Notes: a model not told the origin generated them from the letters alone. DNA of 64,000 nt from Diplonema papillatum (GCA_030068145.1 JAPJBO010000134.1:186001-250000), one strand, 5' to 3'. Counted from the stretch's first letter, positions 11,166-21,963 are shown. A program made the numbers and translations.

Positions 11166-11899
11166 TAGTAGTATGTGCCATCCTAAGCCGGGAACAACTC
11201 AGGGAGAAGAACGGAGCAATCTTTACAAACAAACAAGTGACATAAGGTGGCCGCTTGAGCGGTGCCAATCCGAGCGCACACAGCAGCAGTGACGCGTCGG
11301 CAGTATTTTGCACTTCAGGATGGGGCTGCCGTCATGAGCGTCGACGGCCAGCGATTGTCGGCAGAGGGTGCAGTGGTCGGAGCGAGCTTGAACGTGGCAG
11401 GTCGGTGCCGCACAAATGAGTTGGTCGATGTATTGTGCGCGTTCACCTTGCGCATGCGTCGCGCAGCCTGCCAGCTTGGAAAGAAATGCTCGACGAAGCT
11501 GCCAGACAACGAACCGAAGGAATCCCGTAAATGCTGCAACTACCGAACCACGTGTTGCATTTGAATATCACGGGTTATCCGGCGAAGATGGAGGTAATCC
11601 CATGCAGTTCAAAGGGAGGGGTCGACCGGCGTGCGCCTCAGGCAGACCATCATCCCGAGGGGCGACGGCGGGCGCCTCGTCGAGTCAGCATGCTGTTCAT
11701 CCACGCCTTGCCGGCGACGAGCATGGTCCTCGTCATCAGCTCAGTGCCCGAAGCCACTGCAGCTCCGACGCCGTCCTACCTGCTGTCGGACACGCTAAAA
11801 ACGAACCTCACCGTCGTCAAGCTGCCCAGCAGCTGACTTTTGTGTGCGCTGCGAGATCACGCGCTTCCGGGGGTCGTCCGGATCCGTTCCCACGTGCCT

Positions 11900-12484
11900 T
11901 CATGCCTTTCCGCGTCTTGCGGCGGCTACACTGGACCTTCGCGTGTTCGACATGCCGAGGTCGCGTTGGAGCACGTCGAGATAGGAACGCGGAGGTCGTG
12001 CAAGAAGCACGCTCGACGCGGGCTGGTCCGCCCTCAGGCAGTGCCCACCGAAGCGGAGCCGCTGCATTCTCTGCAACTCCACTTCAATCCTCGGGAACTG
12101 ATCCGCAAAGAGGTCAGTATTGCTACAGCGCGCTTCGCGACTATAGACCTTAATGCCTCGAACAAACCGAACAAGGCAAGTGCAAACTCCCGTGATCTCA
12201 GGAAGCAGGGAAGTGCCAACGATCCAAGTTTCGGCGCCTGACAGAAAGACGGGAACCACGAGCGTTTTGAAAAACAAAACCTTTAGGTCGAACGCCTGAT
12301 CGTGGACCGCCAAACAGACTTCAGCCTGTGTACTGCTACCCAGGCCAAAGACTTGTCCGTAGGAAATCCGCTCTGCTGCTGCTGTCCACGAGCATGGAGC
12401 CGAGGTATTTGTAGTCCGGAACCTCACGGAGGGAGGCCCCATCAGGGTGGAACATAAGATCTGGGCCTCGGGGCCAAGGGCCAA
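11900..12484 (-). pseudogene. Non-LTR retrotransposon (LINE) ORF2 C-terminal fragment
   Basis: The minus-strand frame contains FFKTLVVPVFLSGAETW, the familiar stretch downstream of the reverse transcriptase core in LINE ORF2 proteins (lfk.lV.pvLlyGaEtW), followed about 70 residues later by LRFGGHCLRAD, another recurrent C-terminal motif. The catalytic reverse transcriptase core is not present and no long upstream frame joins it, so this is a truncated relic. The plus-strand ORFs across the same interval are shadows. Confidence 0.65.
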
Positions 12485-12520
12485 GCAGGGGTTTTAGGTT
12501 TTTTTTGGGTGGACACCAGA

Positions 12521-12653
12521 TTCTCTAAGGTGAAATGGTCAAAACCTCCTGGGAAATTGGGGCGAAAAAAAATTTACGAAGCGCGGTTTTTAGGTCATTC
12601 CGGCACTCAAAAAAATTTTTTTTTCGCTGACTTTTTCCCTACAGACCACCTTC
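12521..12653. mobile_element. Small MITE copy, ctctaaggtg family
   Basis: It starts ttctctaaggtgaaatggtc and ends near gaccacctt. The AT-rich core holds two A/T runs. A better preserved relative lies at 36926-37065. This copy has lost part of its right end. Confidence 0.5.
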
Positions 12654-12738
12654 GCCGCCAGGTTTTACCGGTAGGTAGGTTTCAGTAAAAATGCAAGTAC
12701 ATGGCCCTACCCGCACGACTCCGGGTCCGAGCTTCACC

Positions 12739-12816
12739 CCCCGCCGAACGGTACGGTAAATCAAACTGCTTGCATGGGGGGTCCGGGGGGCAGCCCCCCC
12801 GGGGCACGGTACGGTA
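12739..12816. repeat. GC-rich palindromic module ending in ggtacggta
   Basis: Two adjacent motif copies: a ccgccgaacggtacggta end at about 12741, and a full module at about 12776-12816 with ggggggtccgggggg, a short loop, cccccc and cacggtacggtac. Related modules occur at 10188, 10790, 29088 and 29817. Confidence 0.65.
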
Positions 12817-12839
12817 CACAACAAACAGGTGGCCTTACA

Positions 12840-13640
12840 GGCTTACACTCGAATTTGGCGGTTTGTGACGGTCGAATTTGGCCTGGTTACGTCGTGTGAT
12901 GCTGTGTGACGGTCGATATTGGTCTTTTTACGCCGCGTGATGCTGTGTGACAGGGGAAGGTCCGGGAGGGCTCCATCCGGCGCACGGTAGAAGGGATGCT
13001 GGCTTGGCAAGCTAGCTGAGATTTCCAGCAGAATTGTCCTGTTAGCCGTTTATGGTACGAAATGTCCTTCGCTTGACGAGTCATTAGCACGTCTGAACTT
13101 CACCAGGGCTTTCGATATTGACTTGTCTCTAGGTTTTTGCAGAAAGGTATGCTCGCTGGAACACGGGACAGGCGCGATGACCCGCAGACAATACTCGAAG
13201 CTCATGCATGTTCATCGGCTCTACCTCATGAAGGGCTCAGACACACTTTGTAGACGAGCCTGCCACCCTCGTTCGCCACTGGCCAAGGCTCACTGCTGTA
13301 GCTCGGTTGGTTGCAAATTAAGCTCATCTGCACCATCGGGGAGTGGATGTGTTTGGTCGTTCCATGCCTGTACAGGATGGTCTTATTGCACCTTGCTAAG
13401 AGCTAAGAAAAAAACGGCGAGAGCACGAAGGCTTCTGCGTCATCAGACGAGACTGTCTCCCAGCGTCGGGCTTGCACAAAAAGTATGCCGCGGTTAGTAC
13501 GTGATCGTGAAGCTAGTTTCCTCCAGAATACGCTAGCAAAATCATTTGTTTTTGTTTCTGCAATAACAGAACCCGAGCTGAACTCAAGGGATGTCGTTTG
13601 CTCGACACTAACGTTCTTGCAACGAGAAATCTCTGCGTCA
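12840..13640. other. Intergenic DNA downstream of the giant ORF
   Basis: No supported gene. A short degenerate direct repeat (gtgatgctgtgtgac) lies at 12893-12953. I searched by eye for a terminal inverted repeat matching the other side of the giant ORF and found no convincing pair. Confidence 0.4.
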
Positions 13641-13647
13641 CCTCTGC

Positions 13648-16600
13648 TCATTCGTCGGACCGGGACGAAGACGGGGACGAGGACGAGGACGAGGACGAGG
13701 AAAGGGAAGAGGAGGACGAACCGCAAGACGTAGAATCTTCCTCTGTCTCTTCTTCATCTTCTTCAACTTCTTCAACTTCTTCTTCTTCTTCAAATGCAGT
13801 CAACACTAAAACTGCCTTCTCGAAGAGAGTCTTTCCGTCAGCGGCAAACCTGACATTAACTGCCTCCAGTTTTTCCCACTTGGAATCTGGAGCCGGTTCT
13901 GTCTTCTTCCGGCTGTCACCAGCGGCCCGTCGACGTTTCTGCGCCCACCAAAGTCTACTTCCGGTCTCGATGAGCTCCCTTGCAGCAGCATCATCCCTCG
14001 GACCGTTTTTCACCAACATCAGCTCTGCACTGACGCTTGGCACTTTCGTCCGGTTGCGTACTGAGGGCAGTCGCGCCCGCATCTGACCGAAGTCACGCTC
14101 TACGCCGGCGCTACTAGCGCACGTGCAGCAGATGGCAACTTGCACCACGCGCGGGACATTTTCTGTCATGTCCGCGTACGAGGCCAGTCGCTCCGACCAG
14201 AACTGCAATGGGTTCGGTGCGCCCGAACTCTTCTTGAAGGCTATGGCTGCAGCCTTTAGAGTCTGCCACTCCTGCAACAGACTCTTTGGCGGTACGTCAG
14301 CAAAGGAGCACAGACTCTCCCACGCGTCATTCCTGAAGCCTGGTTGCCGTAGTTCCGCCTCTTTGCAGAGAACACAGCTTACGACCAGGTTCGCAAGCAC
14401 CACGTGTTCCGAAAGGACTACTTCCGGGACCATAAGTTTGGTTATGTCCTGGTGAATAGCCCGAAACCTTTTCGGAACGGTGTTGTCGATGGCCATTTTG
14501 CACAGTCGCATTTGAGTATTGCGAACGGCTCCTTCTATCTCGCAAGCCAGTCCTGCTTCAAGCTGGGCAACAAGCTGCGGGGAGGCAATTGTACGAAACA
14601 ATTCGTGCAAATACTTCAGATCCGAAGCGAAGGAGGCTTTCTGCAAGCGGTCACAGAGCTTTCCTCTTTTCAGAAGCTTTACCTCCATGTCTGCAGCTTG
14701 GCTTTTTTTTTTTGATTTCTTCGTCTTCGCCCGGCTGAAGAGTTCCCTGTCACTCAATACAGCCAGCCATCCCTCCCGCATGCCAGGGGTGCAAGCGTTG
14801 GCGAAAGACCTCTCCCACTTCTTCATCCAACGAATGCGCCAGCTCGCGTCCGGCTTTGGCATCTTATGGCCCATCGCGTCCTCGAGAGCCCGGCGAAGAA
14901 GATTGCTTCCCCGAAAGATGCTGTTAATCTGGCGGAGCACAGACGTCATGTCTTTAAACGCTGGGCAGTCTAGCAAGATTTTCATCTTGACCTGCATTCT
15001 GTGTGCAGCGTCCATGCTCATCGCCAGAGACCGCCCAGCCGCCTTCCCCATCAACGCCGCGGCACCGTTGTCGCAACCTGTCATCGTCGATCCGTCGTCC
15101 GAGCTCCACCCATATACGTGACGAGGATGCAGGCTCATCTGCTTCAGCACTTCGTCTATGGCGGCAAAGGCTGCCTCTCCAGTTGCACCAAACTTCTTCT
15201 TTTTGTTCGTCTTCTTCGTGGCTGTCGGGGCGGATGTCTGCCCCTTAGCAGTTGAGCCCTTCGGAGCTGGCTTGGCAGCAGCTTTTCTGTTCGAGCTTTG
15301 CACTTTCGGGGTTGGTGCCGGCTTGGCAGCAACCTTCTCGCTCGACTTCGAACAGCGCGCTTTCGAGGTTGTCGTTGCTTGCCCCTTTGCAATTGTCGGC
15401 TTGACAGTGACCGCAGGCTTGTTCGCGGACGAGGGCTCCGACGCAGATGGAGGTGGCAAGGGTCCTCTGGCAGCGAAGAACGCGGTGATGGGTTTGACGC
15501 CTAAAGCAGCTGCGACGGCAGACGGGGTTTGTACCGCCGCCTTCGGTGTCTTCGCCGTCGGTGGAGCAGCTGCGTTCTTCTGCTTTGGGATCCTCGTGCC
15601 CTTAAGCCTCGGTTTTCGTGCTGGGAGCGCGACGGCCGATACTAGGCCGACGAAAACTTCCTTCACCAGTAGTGGCGACGACAAGTCTACCCACCGCAAC
15701 CGGACGGCCAAGACTTCATCACCACAATGCGGCAACGAGGAACCGTCGACCACAACGAACAAAGGCGGTACGCACTTCGGTCCACGTGACAGTAGATCCT
15801 GTCGTAGCCGAAACAAGAGCAGTTTCGCCCACACGCCGATGAGCTCCCGGATGTCTCGTCGGAGCCCGTGCCTCTTTGTGACGGCGGTTCCTTGCAGCTG
15901 CTCGCCCCACAATTGGTGAGCGATCTGGCGGTGGCTGAGACCACCCATGACACCGACATAGGCACGGGCATTGAGATTGTAGAGTGGTGTCTCAAGCCTT
16001 TCGTCTGTACGCAATGGCAAGATGCGGTCTTCGGTGTTTGAATGCCGCTCGGGCCGGGAGGGTACGCCCGCTACCGCAGTGCGGACGCTTCGAGCTTTCA
16101 ACACCGTGAGCGCAGCGACGTGGCCACACTTCTTCAAGTGCTTCGTCCGCGACTTCTTGGCGGGCGGAGCCGACCAGTTCTGCTCTACCCCGAATGCGTA
16201 TGCAGCCGCCTTAGCACTAGTCGGATAGGGGACGGCCTTCAGGAGGATAGCTGTTCTGCACACTTTGCAAAACGTTGTCTTCCCTTCCACATCGAAGCAG
16301 TCTTCTCCTGTCAACTCATACAGAGGACTCTGCGAAGCCGTTGGGTTGACGAATCTACCCTCTGATATCGTGAGCTCCTCTTGGCAACGAAGCTGGGACA
16401 GTTTGCAAAGTCGAACAACGAAACAGTGATCGCCCTTGAACACGCAGAAAGCTTTGGACCGGTCTTGCAGCTTGTCGACTTTCTCGAGGAGAGATGCGAC
16501 CGAAAGGGCACCATCGATGTCCACGGCACTAAAACTGTGAAGGTTCAGCTTCTCCCGGAATTCGGTGAACGACTTCAACAAGGGAATGTAAGAGAGGGGG

Positions 16601-19600
16601 GTGAGACACTCCGTTGCTATGGCGTCGGCGTATGACTGTCTGTCCCGTTCGTCAACGATGAACTGACCGGCACGTGACCACCACTCCGCCAGCATGGACG
16701 TGTTTGGGTTCGCAATAGGTCTTCCTTCCTGCAGTGCGTTCACAACGTAACCCACAACGTACGTGCTGGCATGCAGCCGAGGGTCGACAGCGGAGAACCC
16801 GTTATTGCCTGCAACGGCGCCGCGTTCACGTAAGCCATCAGCCACCGCTTTTTGCAATGCGCCGGGGCGCGAGTCGTACACGTGAAATTCCCAACCCTTC
16901 AATGAAGGGCCAAATTCACGTTGGTCGTTGGAGCGGGTTGGATCGGATTTCAACGCTGTCTTCTGACTTTTCCGCGGAGGACTTGTGTCAGGGTATGGGG
17001 GGCGGTCACCTGGACACAGGACTGTGGGTTCATCCTCTGCCTTTACACCCAGGCGGGCCCGGATCACCCCGAAACAGTCAGGACACGCACAACACGTGCA
17101 TTCTGAGCAGCGCCAGCCGTCTCTGCAGTTCTTGCCACAGACGTTACATATCCACAGACTGTCATCCGGGCACTTTCGCTTCGCAGAAAAGCCTCTCAAA
17201 CGGAAGTGGCCGTTGCATTCCAGACATCCGAACACCTTTTCTTCGGACGTGTTGGACTTTGCCTCAGGAAAAGGATGAAGCGAGTCTTCTGGACTGGCGA
17301 TAATATCCTCCTCCATCGCGACGACGGTAAGAGGTAGCTGTAACTCGGACGGCAAGCACACGTACATGTACTGATCACATGCCACATGGCCTGCTTCTGC
17401 GGAAATGCGCACGATGTTCCTCGCCGCAAATGTGGCAGTGTCGGATGGGGGACCTGTGAAAAGCAGGTGTAACAGCTGTGCGAAGTCCAGGTATCCCAAC
17501 TTATTGGCAGCCGCGAATTTCTGCACAATGTTGGCACTTGACTGGTTCTCCGAAGCGTAGCTGAAAAACTCTGCTACGTCTCGGATCTGAGTCCTCGTTA
17601 ACGCATGCGAATGGCAATGATGAGCTGCCACCGCACTGACCAACATGGACTCGCTGACGCTCGGACGTACGTCCAAGACCTCCACATCTACGACGGTCTC
17701 CAAGCGCTTTACCAGCTGATCGGCAGCTGCGCTTCTCCGGCATCCAATGGTGACCCGAACAGGTTTGGGTATCGGTACCGAAGTCGAGGTCAACAAGGTA
17801 TTGTCGGGGTCTGGACTGATCACATTTTTCGATGCGACGGTTGTGCTAGATAGCACACTTTGGCGTCTGTCTGAAGCGTTGAGGAAGCGTGGCAGTACTG
17901 GAACGGCCAAAATCTCCACCGTCTCTTTTCCAGTGTCGGCGTCGATACTCGAGCGAGTCAACTGAGTGAAATTACGCTCGAGACCCTGGACGAGGGTCGG
18001 CTGCATGCGGGAGCTGCCTTGCAGAGACGGCATTCTCACGTAGATGAAGTGCCCGGTGCGAGACTTCATCTCTGCCATAGACGGAACAAACACGATGTTG
18101 TGATTTGTTCGCCACGTCTCCTCACCTTTGAGTATGGCCCACAACTTCGCAAACGGCAGGTAACCAAGACCTCTTGTCGCCGCAAAGTTCCGCACATCAC
18201 GGCAAGGAATGCCGGCACCCGAGATGGTATCGAGGGTCAAGCCGTAATCAGCAGCACATGCGTTTAATGCTGCATGTGCGATGTCAGCAAGTTGGCACCG
18301 TTTCGTTGCCACAACACTTGCATATAAAGCGCACGTATTGCCCTGTTGCACGCTCTGAAAGCATGTCGCAGTGTCCCATGCCGAAGCCATGCACCGAGCC
18401 AGCTGCGAAGAGAAGTTATTTCCCCACTCTGGCAACGAGTCAACGACTGCGAACGTAACGTTCTGGTGCACCCGGCGAAGCATCACAACGTAGCCGTCTT
18501 CGCGGAAGCTTCGGACGCAAGTCTTCCATTCGACACACCTTGACTCTGCGTCATTGCGCATTACCCACTTTCCGTTTTCCTTCAGGAAAGCAACGTTGTG
18601 GCCACTGAGCAAGTCCCTTCCAAGATGCGTCACAAACCCAACAACCTCAAACTCGTCTTCTGGGGCCACGGTCACGGTCTGAGTGAGGGTCACGGGTGTG
18701 CACCTCTTCGCTGTCCCTTTCGCAGTCAAGGCGTACCGCTTCAGCATGACGAAAACGGTATCTTCCAATGTAACTTTGTCTGTTACATTTGTTGTGGAGT
18801 TTTGCTTGCACGCAGGACACGTATACTCTTCCAACAACGTCGGTAGAGTTGAAATGCAACCTTTGAGGTGCCATTCAAAGGTTCTCGCGAAACCGGAAGA
18901 TCGTTCGAGCGCGATTTGAAGCTCCGTGACCGGTTCAGGAGTCACGCTTGCATGTGTACAGCTTGAGCAAGACTTCGTGCTCAAAAGCGTGTTTGCGAAG
19001 CGACCGTCGGTCTGCTGGCGAATCCTGGTCAGGATCTCGTGCGCATCATGCATCGCGTACTCCGTGCCTGCCGGGAACATGACTTGCCGCAAGTCAAGAG
19101 CTCGTGTCTGAACTTCGGTGTCAGTCTTGTTTGACCGGTATGCCTCAACTGTCTTCCTAATTACGGCTGCCAAGGGGGTCGGAGGCTGGGTCTGATTGGT
19201 TAGCTGGTTCAAATAGCCAGTGTCCCTGATCAGCAGTTGGAGAATGGCATTGATGCAACACGTGTTCTTTGTGTTTGCAATGCCCCTCCCGGCAGTGGCT
19301 TCAGGATCGTAGGACCCTGATTCATCAACGCCGGGGTAAACGGCAGAAGGCCTGTCTGTGGTAGCCCGACTTTCAGGGTTGTGGCTCGGCGACTTCTTCA
19401 ACGCGGTAGCTGTAGCAGAACGCTGCGCACTGACACCCATCGAAGGGCGAACTGCTTCAGGCACCTCGATGTTAGGCGGAGTCCATGTGCGGGCTTCGGC
19501 ATCGTTGGCAAGCTGCTCGTACGCGACCGAATACACCACAGTGGCAGCTGCAGCAGCAAGGTCCGGACTTGAAGCTGAAGAGTCTGAGGTCGACTTTGCC

Positions 19601-21195
19601 TTCGATGTGGATATGACATCGCGGGGCGGCGTCATCGCACCTGGTGTTGGTGCAGTCTTGGGCAGTGTATCGACAGGCGAGGAAGGGGTGCTCTGGGTGG
19701 ACAGGGAAGCAGCCGTATTGGGGCTACCTGTATTCGAAGTTGGTGCGACGAAAGCAAATTCGGGAAGTGGCTCCGGTGAAAGGTTGCTTATGTGCACTGG
19801 CGACTCTGCTGTGCTGAGATAGCTTTGCAAAGCAGCAGGCAAGGTGAGAAGTCGAAGGCCGAGGAGGTGCTGAAAAATGGCAACCTGAGATGTACTCGTA
19901 GGCCCCTGTACAACTCGGTTCAGCGTCGCAGTAGGCGCGTCGAAAAGCCAGGCGTGACTATTAGTCAACTCGGCGCAAAGGCGTAACGAGTTCACTTCGT
20001 CGTCCGTGAAACGTTCAACACCACTTCCCTGCAAGGAACAGCCGGAAGGGGGCACAGCTTTGTAAACGGCTGTCTGCAAGTTCGTCCGGTCCGGGAACAA
20101 CACCTCGAAACCCTCCACGATGCTCGAGACAGGAACGAACGAGCCTTCAAGCCGCATCCATTCGGCATCGAAGAAAGCGACGAGGTCGACCGGACTTGTC
20201 GGCCGGACAGCGGTACAAGGAGTGGCTGATGCACCTGTCACACGAGCAGCATCGCCGTTCATCGATGGAGCATCGGTGGTCGGTGTTCTCAGCGCGCAGG
20301 CGGGTGCAGTCGGTGCAGGTGTTGCAGGTGCAGCCGGCGCGGATGCAGGTGCCGTCGGCGCAGCTGATCCACCACGATCGCATCCCGAGCTGGCACTGAT
20401 CGAAATTTCGGACCCTGACACCTCCGTCAGCGGCAAAGTGAGCACACTTAGTACACTCGACACTTGGTCGACGGAAACACTTCGCGAAGACGGCGGGCAC
20501 ATGGAAGCATCGCATGGCATCACGTCGTCAACTTGCACCAGTTCCACCTCTGGGATATCGAGAGGCAAGTCGGTTTGGGTCCCTACATCCCTTGCGCACA
20601 CCAACTTTTCGGCATTCTCATGCAGTTTCGGTTGCCTTGTGGCTTTGTCCAGAGCATTGTGTAGGTGCCGCAGCTCCTCCTCTTGTCGATGTACCGTCGT
20701 CTTCAGCGCCGCCACAGCCTTCTCGAAATTCTCAAGTACTTCACCGACTCTTCCCGTTGCAGAGCCGCCGACACGGTCGGTGTCCAATGCGACAGGACTT
20801 GTGCGGCGTCTTTTGCACGGCGTTTCCGGCGAGCTCTGCGTTGTGCAGGGTAGCCGAAGGCTCTCCACCGACTGACGCAACGCTGGTGATCGGTGAGCCA
20901 CCAGTAGGAGGGCAGCGAGCTTGGCGGGGGCCGGCACGACAGAGGTCGTGACTGTCTCCCCTAGCACCGTCGACAGGCTGCTGCGCAGGAACTGATCGTC
21001 GCCCCGCAAGCTCCCGCAAAACCGGGTGCTCCACTCTTCGATTTCTGAGTGGCGGAGCTTCCTTCTTGAGAACGCCGACCCCGTCAGCTTCTGCCAAGTA
21101 CTGCCCAACTTTGCAGGCAGAGACACAAGCCACGGATCGGTGTAATCGCCGAAGTTCAGTCCTGAGTTAAGACCTAACTCAACATTGTTTGGCAT
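13648..21195 (-). CDS. Giant hAT-like transposase fused to a USP deubiquitinase (2515 aa)
   Basis: One unbroken frame. Approximate layout: coiled coil 145-190; USP (peptidase C19) domain 638-907 with a Cys box (NTKNTCCINA, nucleophile near 645), Zn-ribbon CxxC pairs and a His box (GHNVAFLKENGKW, near 865); two diverged copies of another domain at about 945-1056 and 1140-1270, sharing LGYLPFAKL / LGYLDFAQL and an NIV stretch; a Cys-rich finger cluster 1323-1375; a BED-like finger about 1635-1690 (FCKVC...KHLKKCGH); an RNase H-like core with VVVDGSS near 1815, a low-complexity insert, SSDDGSTMTGCDNG near 2033 and DAAHRM near 2063; a hAT-type C-terminal region about 2340-2400 (SSAGVERDF, then RNR). 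The tail is acidic and Ser-rich. hAT transposases are usually 600-900 aa. The start Met lies about 50 bp below a TATTTAAA box. DNA transposition and ubiquitin removal are inferred from the domains. Confidence 0.85.
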   Translation of the reverse strand: MPNNVELGLNSGLNFGDYTDPWLVSLPAKLGSTWQKLTGSAFSRRKLRHSEIEEWSTRFCGSLRGDDQFLRSSLSTVLGETVTTSVVPAPAKLAALLLVAHRSPALRQSVESLRLPCTTQSSPETPCKRRRTSPVALDTDRVGGSATGRVGEVLENFEKAVAALKTTVHRQEEELRHLHNALDKATRQPKLHENAEKLVCARDVGTQTDLPLDIPEVELVQVDDVMPCDASMCPPSSRSVSVDQVSSVLSVLTLPLTEVSGSEISISASSGCDRGGSAAPTAPASAPAAPATPAPTAPACALRTPTTDAPSMNGDAARVTGASATPCTAVRPTSPVDLVAFFDAEWMRLEGSFVPVSSIVEGFEVLFPDRTNLQTAVYKAVPPSGCSLQGSGVERFTDDEVNSLRLCAELTNSHAWLFDAPTATLNRVVQGPTSTSQVAIFQHLLGLRLLTLPAALQSYLSTAESPVHISNLSPEPLPEFAFVAPTSNTGSPNTAASLSTQSTPSSPVDTLPKTAPTPGAMTPPRDVISTSKAKSTSDSSASSPDLAAAAATVVYSVAYEQLANDAEARTWTPPNIEVPEAVRPSMGVSAQRSATATALKKSPSHNPESRATTDRPSAVYPGVDESGSYDPEATAGRGIANTKNTCCINAILQLLIRDTGYLNQLTNQTQPPTPLAAVIRKTVEAYRSNKTDTEVQTRALDLRQVMFPAGTEYAMHDAHEILTRIRQQTDGRFANTLLSTKSCSSCTHASVTPEPVTELQIALERSSGFARTFEWHLKGCISTLPTLLEEYTCPACKQNSTTNVTDKVTLEDTVFVMLKRYALTAKGTAKRCTPVTLTQTVTVAPEDEFEVVGFVTHLGRDLLSGHNVAFLKENGKWVMRNDAESRCVEWKTCVRSFREDGYVVMLRRVHQNVTFAVVDSLPEWGNNFSSQLARCMASAWDTATCFQSVQQGNTCALYASVVATKRCQLADIAHAALNACAADYGLTLDTISGAGIPCRDVRNFAATRGLGYLPFAKLWAILKGEETWRTNHNIVFVPSMAEMKSRTGHFIYVRMPSLQGSSRMQPTLVQGLERNFTQLTRSSIDADTGKETVEILAVPVLPRFLNASDRRQSVLSSTTVASKNVISPDPDNTLLTSTSVPIPKPVRVTIGCRRSAAADQLVKRLETVVDVEVLDVRPSVSESMLVSAVAAHHCHSHALTRTQIRDVAEFFSYASENQSSANIVQKFAAANKLGYLDFAQLLHLLFTGPPSDTATFAARNIVRISAEAGHVACDQYMYVCLPSELQLPLTVVAMEEDIIASPEDSLHPFPEAKSNTSEEKVFGCLECNGHFRLRGFSAKRKCPDDSLWICNVCGKNCRDGWRCSECTCCACPDCFGVIRARLGVKAEDEPTVLCPGDRPPYPDTSPPRKSQKTALKSDPTRSNDQREFGPSLKGWEFHVYDSRPGALQKAVADGLRERGAVAGNNGFSAVDPRLHASTYVVGYVVNALQEGRPIANPNTSMLAEWWSRAGQFIVDERDRQSYADAIATECLTPLSYIPLLKSFTEFREKLNLHSFSAVDIDGALSVASLLEKVDKLQDRSKAFCVFKGDHCFVVRLCKLSQLRCQEELTISEGRFVNPTASQSPLYELTGEDCFDVEGKTTFCKVCRTAILLKAVPYPTSAKAAAYAFGVEQNWSAPPAKKSRTKHLKKCGHVAALTVLKARSVRTAVAGVPSRPERHSNTEDRILPLRTDERLETPLYNLNARAYVGVMGGLSHRQIAHQLWGEQLQGTAVTKRHGLRRDIRELIGVWAKLLLFRLRQDLLSRGPKCVPPLFVVVDGSSLPHCGDEVLAVRLRWVDLSSPLLVKEVFVGLVSAVALPARKPRLKGTRIPKQKNAAAPPTAKTPKAAVQTPSAVAAALGVKPITAFFAARGPLPPPSASEPSSANKPAVTVKPTIAKGQATTTSKARCSKSSEKVAAKPAPTPKVQSSNRKAAAKPAPKGSTAKGQTSAPTATKKTNKKKKFGATGEAAFAAIDEVLKQMSLHPRHVYGWSSDDGSTMTGCDNGAAALMGKAAGRSLAMSMDAAHRMQVKMKILLDCPAFKDMTSVLRQINSIFRGSNLLRRALEDAMGHKMPKPDASWRIRWMKKWERSFANACTPGMREGWLAVLSDRELFSRAKTKKSKKKSQAADMEVKLLKRGKLCDRLQKASFASDLKYLHELFRTIASPQLVAQLEAGLACEIEGAVRNTQMRLCKMAIDNTVPKRFRAIHQDITKLMVPEVVLSEHVVLANLVVSCVLCKEAELRQPGFRNDAWESLCSFADVPPKSLLQEWQTLKAAAIAFKKSSGAPNPLQFWSERLASYADMTENVPRVVQVAICCTCASSAGVERDFGQMRARLPSVRNRTKVPSVSAELMLVKNGPRDDAAARELIETGSRLWWAQKRRRAAGDSRKKTEPAPDSKWEKLEAVNVRFAADGKTLFEKAVLVLTAFEEEEEVEEVEEDEEETEEDSTSCGSSSSSLSSSSSSSSSPSSSRSDE

Positions 21196-21749
21196 TTTGT
21201 TACATGGAGTTTAGAAGCGGTGACTGAATTTTGTTTTTTCGTTGTCTTTAAATACTCAAGTTCGAAGCGCAAACAGAACCCGAACTTTTTCCAAAACACG
21301 AACTGACAATGATGGGACAGCTTTCTGAATTGTGGGCATCATGCGTGTGATGGGACAGCTTTCTGAATTGTGGGCATCATGCGTGTATGTATGTGGTGGG
21401 CTTGCAGTGCAACTTGGCACTAACTCTTGCGACTCGGAATCCGAGTCCCGACTCAGCGGACTCTCTCTAAATTGCTGGGGGCAGTGAAGAGGTTTCAGCT
21501 TCTTACGTTCGTAAGAAAATGCATGCAACCGTCAGGCTGGACCCAAAGTTTGGACACCGGAGCCCGGGCACGGAGTTCTGGGCGCACGCTGATTCGCGGC
21601 TGACATTTGCTGTTTACGAGGAAACGGGAAGAGATGCGTAGTTTTGTTGAGAAGTGGCTTTACGTTGGCGGACAAATAGTTTCGAGCGGCTGCTTAAAAG
21701 TGCGCTTCTTGACTTCCCGAGACTGGACAACTGGTTTCTGTGAGATTTT
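21196..21749. promoter_or_regulatory. Upstream region of the giant ORF with 38-bp tandem duplication
   Basis: Read on the minus strand, a TATTTAAA box lies near 21250, about 50 bp before the start codon. A 38-bp unit is perfectly duplicated at 21310-21347 and 21348-21385. A 17-bp palindrome gactcggaatccgagtc follows near 21431, and a ttcttacg/cgtaagaa hairpin lies near 21500. These could be promoter or transposase-binding elements; this is inference from position only. Confidence 0.45.
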
Positions 21750-21963
21750 TGTTTATTGCGGAAATTAACTTCGCCGAACTTTACGGTTTCCCGAACTATA
21801 ACTACTGCCTCCAGTTTCGCCCCGCGCCGGCCTTTAGCCGAGCACGTACTTCTTGCTGCGGTAACTGCCGGACGTTTTCCGTCATTTTCTGGTGGAAGAA
21901 GTCCTGGCAGGCGGCCCGAAGCAGTCCGGTCCGGTCCTCGGACTCCGGGTTTGCGGGCGGCGG

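Noticed and set aside
13090..13130. Left TIR of the giant transposon at accagggctttcg
   Set aside because: CAGGG is present, but no matching inverse was found on the other side of the ORF.
15158..15919. 253-codon plus-strand ORF and others within 13.6-21.2 kb
   Set aside because: Antisense shadows of the giant transposase, mainly opposite its Ala/Lys-rich insert.
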